This document shows positions 13,824-18,515 of a DNA stretch of 18,515 nt, in pieces; positions within the stretch are counted from its first letter, which is position 1; the number at the start of each line of letters is the position of its first letter. The notes beneath the pieces are model-generated. The model saw only the letters and a list, made by a program, of their open reading frames with translations. It was not told the DNA's origin and searched no databases. The DNA is from DATIJJ01 sp039936115 (GTDB lineage Bacteria > Pseudomonadota > Gammaproteobacteria > DSM-16500): contig JBDTIZ010000052.1 in assembly GCA_039936115.1 (NCBI GenBank), forward strand, positions 1-18,515, read 5' to 3'. The position numbers were made by a program, and so were the translations under genes.

Positions 13824-14762
13824 TCAATTCACCCGCACCCCAATATCATGCGGAATCCCATCCGGATCCTCAGCAAGATAAGCCACCAATTGCCAATTCA
13901 CCAGCGTCACTTGATTTTTAGGCATTTCAGATTCAATGGTTTTAACAATCCCACTGATCGTCGCATAATCCGCCATGCTACGTTCACTCAACGGCTGATG
14001 AGCTTCAAGAAATAATTCATCCCCGCTCCACGCAATTTTATTAGGCATGTCTACAATCGCAACTTGCGTGCCAGGCGTCACAATCGGATAAAATTGTTTG
14101 ATGTCACCTTCATTCATACGAATACAACCAAAGCTAGCGCGTCGGCCAATGCTTTCTGGGAAAATCGTGCTGTGGATCAAGTAAGTCGGAATACGCAAAT
14201 AAATCGCGTAAGGCCCTAATGGATTGTCAGGCCCTGCTTTCATGATAGTCGGTAATTCAATGCCTTGCTCTTGATTAAATTGCCGAATATCAGCAGGCGG
14301 TATCCAAATGGGATTCGTTACTTTTCGAGTGATCGCAGTATTTTGAATCGGAATTGTTTTACCAATACGACCTATTCCAATCGGAAACGTCATGACTTGA
14401 TTGCTGCCTTCAGGATAATAATATAAACGCATTTCCGGCAGATTAATCACGATGCCATGTCGCGGCAGCGGCGGTAGAAGAAATTGGGTAGATACTTTCA
14501 ACGGACGTCCCGCTTGCATGACGGTTGTTTCAGTCAAGCCAGAGTTTGCAGCGACAACAGCATTCAAGCCAATATTGTAACGTTGCGCGATGGTTGTCGG
14601 CGTATCACCATAATTTGAGGTGGTATATTGAACGTCACCGATTAATGATTCATTGCCTGATGGCAGCGAGAAATTTCTCGCATAAGCATTCGACAGCGGA
14701 AAACACAAAGCGAGCGCAAGTAAACTCGCGATTCGTGTCAAGTTGCTTTGAAAAATATGCAT
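13824..14762 (-). CDS. L,D-transpeptidase with LysM-like domain (YkuD family)
   Basis: A 312-residue exported protein that probably forms 3-3 peptidoglycan cross-links or attaches proteins to peptidoglycan in the periplasm. A signal peptide (hydrophobic 11-24, likely cleavage after NAYA, residue 28) is followed by a LysM-like segment (YTTSNYGDTPTTIAQRYNIG, about 46-65) and a YkuD domain (~104-240). The catalytic cysteine is C213 in ASFGCIRMN and the upstream histidine is H197 in YLIHSTI, a 16-residue spacing normal for the family. The residue before GC is F, where many members have H. This position varies and activity is still expected. Its start is 15 bases after the stop of the preceding transpeptidase, so they probably share a transcript. 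The ribosome-binding site (AAGGGA, 11 bases away) is weak. Confidence 0.92.
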   Translation of the reverse strand: MHIFQSNLTRIASLLALALCFPLSNAYARNFSLPSGNESLIGDVQYTTSNYGDTPTTIAQRYNIGLNAVVAANSGLTETTVMQAGRPLKVSTQFLLPPLPRHGIVINLPEMRLYYYPEGSNQVMTFPIGIGRIGKTIPIQNTAITRKVTNPIWIPPADIRQFNQEQGIELPTIMKAGPDNPLGPYAIYLRIPTYLIHSTIFPESIGRRASFGCIRMNEGDIKQFYPIVTPGTQVAIVDMPNKIAWSGDELFLEAHQPLSERSMADYATISGIVKTIESEMPKNQVTLVNWQLVAYLAEDPDGIPHDIGVRVN

Positions 14763-14777
14763 AAAAATTTGTATCCC

Positions 14778-15548
14778 TTATCCTGCTAAAAAAGTAGAGC
14801 TTTGAAGCCAATGTCGATCGGGGTAATAGGCAACCACCAAAGTGTTATCTTTGATAGTATCGATCAATGGCTTTGCGGTGTCCTCACTGACTGCGGGGCA
14901 ACCCCAGCTTCGCCCAAGTAATCCGTATTTTTTTACCGTTTGTCCCGCGGCATACCAGGCACCATGAAAGACAATATCGCGCCGATAAGCATTATCATTA
15001 ATGCCGCGCTCAAGTCCTTGCATTCGTAATGAGTATCCGTTGCCGCCGACGTAGGTTTCTTTGGTCGTCAAGAACACGCCCAAACTCGATTTTAAACTGC
15101 CCGGTTGATTAGAGAAAGAGGTAGCATTCACTTTCCCGCTATTTTTCCCGTGCGTGACCCAGGTATTAAATAAAACTTCAGCACTTCTTAAATCCACTAC
15201 CCACAACCGACGCTCAGTCGAGGGCTTGGAATAATCAATAATCGTTAACAATTGTTTGCGATCCATGCCTTTTTGCCGTGCTCTTAAATAAGCAGTCAAG
15301 CTCAGCCTAAGTACTTTTGGATTAATATTGTCGGCTTGAGAATTGATTGTCTTGATTTCTTTTTGTAGCCATTCAGCAGAACCCATCGGTTCTTTGATCG
15401 TAGGATGAGTAAAATAGCTAAAAGGGCCCCAGCCAACAATGCTAAAAAAAACTAAAAAATAAAGCAGATAACCGATACGCTTATTGATTTTAAAGGGATT
15501 TTTTTCATCAAAAAAGAGTGGCCGGCCGACAGTGCGAATGTTAATCAT
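14778..15548 (-). CDS. Membrane-anchored L,D-transpeptidase-like protein (YkuD_2 family)
   Basis: Resembles the 'murein L,D-transpeptidase catalytic domain' family (PF13645). The open frame extends to 15782, antisense to ddl, but the ATG at 15548 is preferred: longer versions overlap the ddl 5' end, and this one has GGGAT a few bases upstream. The 256-residue product starts with a basic N-terminus, one membrane segment at about 25-43, then a periplasmic domain. RRLWVVDLRSAEVL marks the start of the catalytic fold. H195 in VFHGAWY and C217 in GRSWGCPAV are the expected catalytic pair. It may act on peptidoglycan stem peptides, though the enzymology of this subfamily is less defined. It is transcribed divergently from ddl and just ahead of a second L,D-transpeptidase. 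Confidence 0.85.
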   Translation of the reverse strand: MINIRTVGRPLFFDEKNPFKINKRIGYLLYFLVFFSIVGWGPFSYFTHPTIKEPMGSAEWLQKEIKTINSQADNINPKVLRLSLTAYLRARQKGMDRKQLLTIIDYSKPSTERRLWVVDLRSAEVLFNTWVTHGKNSGKVNATSFSNQPGSLKSSLGVFLTTKETYVGGNGYSLRMQGLERGINDNAYRRDIVFHGAWYAAGQTVKKYGLLGRSWGCPAVSEDTAKPLIDTIKDNTLVVAYYPDRHWLQSSTFLAG

Positions 15549-15630
15549 ATTGTGATCCCAAGTCAAAGGCTTGCGCCCAAAAAGTCCATGTTTATGCAGC
15601 TTATAGAACGGTAGACAATAACAAAAAACA

Positions 15631-15660
15631 ATGGCAGTTGTAATTAGAACAAGGTATATT
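15631..15660 (+). promoter_or_regulatory. Possible promoter of ddl
   Basis: ATGGCA (15631-15636, 4/6 match to the -35) and TATATT (15655-15660, 5/6 match to the -10) are 18 bases apart. They place transcription start near 15667, about 24 bases before the ddl start. The 142-base divergent region must also drive the minus-strand transpeptidase operon. Confidence 0.35.
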
Positions 15661-15690
15661 TCCCCACAATTCCCCGAGCAGGACAATAGC

Positions 15691-16848
15691 ATGAGCCTAG
15701 ATAAAAAAATTCGAGTTGCGGTTTTATACGGCGGTCGTTCGGGCGAGCACGAAGTCTCATTATCCTCTGCAACAAACGTCATTCAAAATCTAGATCGCAC
15801 CAAGTTCGAAGTTGTCCCAATCGGTATTGATAAACAAGGCGTGTGGTTTTTAGGCGATGATGTTTTTAAAAAAGAACTGAGCACAGGTACAGCTAAACTC
15901 AGTCTCTCGCGTGATATTGAGCGCATGTTATTTAACCCAGATTCCATCGGCAAACAAATTCAACAGATCAAGCCTGCTCAGTTGTTACCGCAAACCAAAA
16001 CCACTGACCGCATTTTCGATGTGGTTTTCCCAGTAATTCACGGCACGTTGTGTGAAGATGGAACGGTGCAAGGTTTGCTTGAATTAGCTGATTTGCCTTA
16101 TGTCGGTTGCGGTGTGCTTTCATCTGCTGTCGGCATGGAAAAAGATATTTCTAAACGATTGGCAAGAGATGCAGGTATTTCTGTCGCACCGTTCTTGGTT
16201 TTGAAACGCGGCGAATGGGATAACAGCCCCGCAGCATTTTGTCAGCGCGTCGCAGAAAAATTACCTTTCCCTGTTTTTGTTAAGCCAGCGAATACAGGCT
16301 CAAGTGTTGGTGTTGAAAAAGTAAAATCACCGCAAGAATTATCTGCCGCTATTGAAAACGCATTTCAATACGATACTAAAGTCATTGTTGAACAAGGCAT
16401 TGATGCGCTTGAGTTAGAGGTGGCGGTATTGGAATCGCAAGATTATGGCAAAGACCCCATCGTCAGCGTCGTAGGTGAAGTGCGCTCACGACATGAATTT
16501 TATTCTTATGCCGCAAAATATTTAGATGAAAATGGCGCGGAACTTTTTATCCCCGCGGAACTTCCTAGTGCGTTACTAGAAAAAGTGCGTCAAACAGCAA
16601 AAGATATTTTCCAGTTATTGGAATGTGAAGGTATGGCGCGAGTTGATTTATTCCTCGAGCGTGATACACACAAAATATATTTTAATGAAGTGAATACACT
16701 TCCGGGCTTTACTGAAATCAGTATGTATCCAAAATTAATGAATGCATCTGGGATTGGTTATTCGGAATTATTGACGCATCTTGTGATGTTGGCGGTTGCA
16801 AGACATGAGCGGAAATCGCGATTGAGTTATGAATTCAAAGCGAATTGA
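15691..16848 (+). CDS. ddl: D-alanine--D-alanine ligase
   Basis: ATP-grasp ligase making the D-Ala-D-Ala dipeptide for peptidoglycan precursors in the cytoplasm. The frame is open from 15631, but AGGA at 15680-15683 lies 7 bases before the ATG at 15691, and the product then begins just ahead of the first strand (IRVAVLYGGRSGEHEVS, 7-23). At 385 residues it is slightly longer than E. coli DdlA (364). Visible features are H117 in VIHGTLCEDGTVQG, the ATP-binding FVKPANTGSSVGV, EVRSRHEFYSYAAKY (the Tyr typical of D-Ala rather than D-lactate ligases), and metal-binding NEVNTLPGFT starting at N332. It sits divergently to two L,D-transpeptidases and away from any mur cluster. A small inverted repeat (16858-16907) follows without a T-run. 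Confidence 0.95.
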   Translation: MSLDKKIRVAVLYGGRSGEHEVSLSSATNVIQNLDRTKFEVVPIGIDKQGVWFLGDDVFKKELSTGTAKLSLSRDIERMLFNPDSIGKQIQQIKPAQLLPQTKTTDRIFDVVFPVIHGTLCEDGTVQGLLELADLPYVGCGVLSSAVGMEKDISKRLARDAGISVAPFLVLKRGEWDNSPAAFCQRVAEKLPFPVFVKPANTGSSVGVEKVKSPQELSAAIENAFQYDTKVIVEQGIDALELEVAVLESQDYGKDPIVSVVGEVRSRHEFYSYAAKYLDENGAELFIPAELPSALLEKVRQTAKDIFQLLECEGMARVDLFLERDTHKIYFNEVNTLPGFTEISMYPKLMNASGIGYSELLTHLVMLAVARHERKSRLSYEFKAN

Positions 16849-16857
16849 TTTGCTCAC

Positions 16858-16907
16858 GTAGAAGCGTAGTGTGACAACGTTCTCTCTTTAACGCCCTACG
16901 TTTCTAC
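16858..16907. repeat. Inverted repeat after ddl
   Basis: GTAGAAGCGTAG (16858-16869) and CTACGTTTCTAC (16896-16907) pair at 11 of 12 positions (a G-T wobble on RNA) across a 26-base loop. No T-run follows, so it is at best a weak terminator. The rest of the 155-base ddl-TolC gap is AT-rich, with no clear promoter. Confidence 0.4.
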
Positions 16908-17003
16908 AAAAGATATTTTATTAGCAGCTTACGGAATAAAAAAACCAGAGAAGGAGACTAAAACACTTAGTTTTATTTATTAAAAGAGCGATTAAGCATT
17001 CTT

Positions 17004-18452
17004 ATGTTTCGATTATTTTTCAGCAGTCTAGTTATTTTGCTCAGCCTAGCGACGGTCTGTCATGCACAAACAGAAAAACCACGCGAACTTTCGCTCAATG
17101 AAGCTATTCTCTTAGCGGTCAGAGAAAATCCCAACGTACAAACATCACAGTTAAGCTATGTGCAACAAAAATTCGCATTAGAGATTCAGCAATGGCAGTT
17201 CCAACCCCACTTTGCTATTCAAGCATCGAAAACAACTACACAAACCTATTCAGTGACGCCCGGCGGTTATGTTACAACAAATGCAACTGGCATACAGCCT
17301 TCTGTTTCGTTGCTGACACCCTTAGGTACACAGGTCTCGCTTAGCGCAAGCAATAGCCTCAGTGATCATTATAATCCTGGGCTTTCATTGCAAGTCATGC
17401 AGCCACTCATGCGTGGTTTTGGACGACCTATTGTGGAAGCCGCGCTTTATAATGCGAGAGATAGTGAAAAAATCAGCCGCTTAGGTGTAGAAGGAACATT
17501 ACGTTCAACTATCACCTCCGTGATTAATGCTTATCTCGATGTTATTTCGGCAAAAAATACTTTGAAAATTGATCAAGAAGCTTTGAATCGTTCTGAAGAA
17601 TCCGTTAGGCAAACTAAATTATTCATCAAAGCAGGACATAAGGCCGGTGTTGAATTGGTAGCTGTGCAAGCAGACGCAGCGAGTGCAGAAGCACGAATTG
17701 AAAATGATAAAAATAATTTAGATCAAGCACGTTATGCTTTGCTCAGCACTATTGGTATTGATCCCAGTACTAATGTTGGCGTGAGCAGTGTCGATGTGAC
17801 TAAGCTTATTAAGAAATATCAAATACCAACACTTGATGAAGCCAAAGAAATGATTTTAGAAAATGATATTCAATATCAAACCGACCAAATCACATTGCAC
17901 GGCTCCGTCCAGCGAAGTGTTTTGCAAGCGGAAGATAATACGCGTTGGCAATTGAATTTAACGGCCAATGCAAATGCAGGCAACAGTACTGGCGGTGGGC
18001 CGAATGCGGGATTAAATAGTTTAGTCAACGGTGTGAATCAAACCGATAGCGCAACATTGAATTTGACAATACCGATTGATGACAGGCCTGCTAAGTTAGC
18101 ATTAGCGAGTGCCAAAATTGCGTTACGCGAAGCAGAAATTGCATTGAAGCAAGAAAAATGGGGCAAAGAAACCAGTGTGATAAATGGTTGGAATACAATT
18201 TACAGCGCAGAACGCGCAGAACAATTTGCAGAAAATGCCGAACGATTGCAGGAACAAACTTATAAAGTCAGTTTTCAGAAATATTCTTTTGGATTAATCG
18301 ATAGCTTGGAGTTGCAAACAGCTCAGCAACAATTTAGTGCGGCGCAACAAGCGTTGCTTGGTGCGAGGGTTAGTTATTTGAAGGCGTTAATTAATTTGGA
18401 TTTATTAGTGGGTACTACATTAAAAACTTGGGATATTAAAATCAAACTGTAG
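17004..18452 (+). CDS. TolC-family outer-membrane efflux protein
   Basis: Outer-membrane channel protein of the TolC/OEP family, expected to form a trimeric duct that joins inner-membrane exporters or type I secretion systems. It has 482 residues with a signal peptide (MFRLFFSSLVILLSLATVCHA, cleavage likely after residue 21). Two OEP repeats follow, each a long helical pair around a beta segment. The first half includes LSLNEAILLAVRENPNV and QPLMRGFGRPIVEAAL, where the QPLxRGFG motif is common in this family. The second includes LNLTIPIDDRPAKLALASAKIALREAEIALKQ and ends with the typical YSFGLIDSLELQTAQQQFSAAQQALL. No adaptor or pump gene is visible beside it, so the partner is unknown. The ribosome-binding site is weak. 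A strong AAGGAG at 16951-16956 is too far upstream and an in-frame TAG lies between. Confidence 0.92.
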   Translation: MFRLFFSSLVILLSLATVCHAQTEKPRELSLNEAILLAVRENPNVQTSQLSYVQQKFALEIQQWQFQPHFAIQASKTTTQTYSVTPGGYVTTNATGIQPSVSLLTPLGTQVSLSASNSLSDHYNPGLSLQVMQPLMRGFGRPIVEAALYNARDSEKISRLGVEGTLRSTITSVINAYLDVISAKNTLKIDQEALNRSEESVRQTKLFIKAGHKAGVELVAVQADAASAEARIENDKNNLDQARYALLSTIGIDPSTNVGVSSVDVTKLIKKYQIPTLDEAKEMILENDIQYQTDQITLHGSVQRSVLQAEDNTRWQLNLTANANAGNSTGGGPNAGLNSLVNGVNQTDSATLNLTIPIDDRPAKLALASAKIALREAEIALKQEKWGKETSVINGWNTIYSAERAEQFAENAERLQEQTYKVSFQKYSFGLIDSLELQTAQQQFSAAQQALLGARVSYLKALINLDLLVGTTLKTWDIKIKL

Positions 18453-18515
18453 GAGGTCATTGCGAGTGAAGCATTGCTTTTATAACTCATTACGGCCAAG
18501 TTGACTGGATACCGC
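18453..18515. repeat. Start of another repeat cluster at the window edge
   Basis: GGTCATTGCGAG then TGAAGCATTGC (18455-18477) resembles, inverted, the fragment at 209-242. TTGACTGGATACCGC (18501-18515) is identical to part of the left arm at 13373-13387. The window ends inside this repeat, so its extent is unknown. Confidence 0.65.

Noticed and set aside
15549..15782. N-terminal extension of the membrane-anchored transpeptidase, antisense to ddl
   Set aside because: It overlaps the ddl promoter and 5' end. A hydrophobic stretch in it is tempting, but no start codon with a ribosome-binding site supports it.
16945..16960. Strong AAGGAG ribosome-binding site upstream of the TolC gene
   Set aside because: No start codon follows at a usable distance, and an in-frame TAG at 16968-16970 prevents it from serving the TolC reading frame.
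16981..17000. PmrA-box-like sequence on the minus strand before the TolC gene
   Set aside because: CTTAAT and TTTAAT occur but are six bases apart instead of five and point away from the gene.

Overview
The window looks like chromosomal DNA from a host-associated gammaproteobacterium, most likely of the Legionellales (Coxiella/Legionella-like). This is an inference from moderately AT-rich DNA, gammaproteobacterial-type core enzymes, a transporter resembling the Legionella/Coxiella/Francisella Pht family, many short palindromic repeats, and a PmrA-box-like promoter ahead of a large unrecognised helical protein. No rRNA, tRNA or CRISPR array was seen.

Layout. 1-352: a repeat block, made of one GC-rich palindrome followed by a decaying ~22-bp tandem array. 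413-3507: transketolase and GAPDH, ended by a hairpin terminator inside a nested repeat. 3650-5591: a DUF47/PhoU-like protein and a Pit phosphate permease. 5666-9961: nucleoside salvage genes for purine nucleoside phosphorylase, deoxyribose-phosphate aldolase, an MFS transporter and phosphopentomutase, with a composite palindromic repeat between deoC and the transporter. 10085-13345: three unrecognised genes. The first is a 687-residue helical protein with a C-terminal glycine zipper and basic tail behind a PmrA-like box; the other two form a TAATG-coupled pair. 13355-13802: a large inverted-repeat island. 13824-15548 (minus strand): two L,D-transpeptidases. 15691-16848: divergent ddl. 17004-18452: a TolC-family outer-membrane protein. 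The last 60 bases enter another repeat cluster.

How the genes fit together. The first 10 kb reads as one route from nucleosides to central carbon metabolism. The MFS protein may import nucleosides and Pit imports phosphate. The phosphorylase splits purine nucleosides with phosphate, DeoB moves the phosphate to C5, and DeoC makes glyceraldehyde-3-phosphate and acetaldehyde. Transketolase absorbs ribose-5-phosphate, and GAPDH takes the triose onward. The 14-17 kb part is a cell-envelope neighbourhood: D-Ala-D-Ala synthesis, 3-3 peptidoglycan cross-linking or lipoprotein attachment, and outer-membrane export. Between them lies an accessory segment, bounded by a repeat island on its right, that holds the least explained genes. 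The best candidate for something undescribed is the 10085-12148 gene, which combines a PmrA-like promoter, effector-like architecture and a nuclear-localisation-like C-terminal tail.
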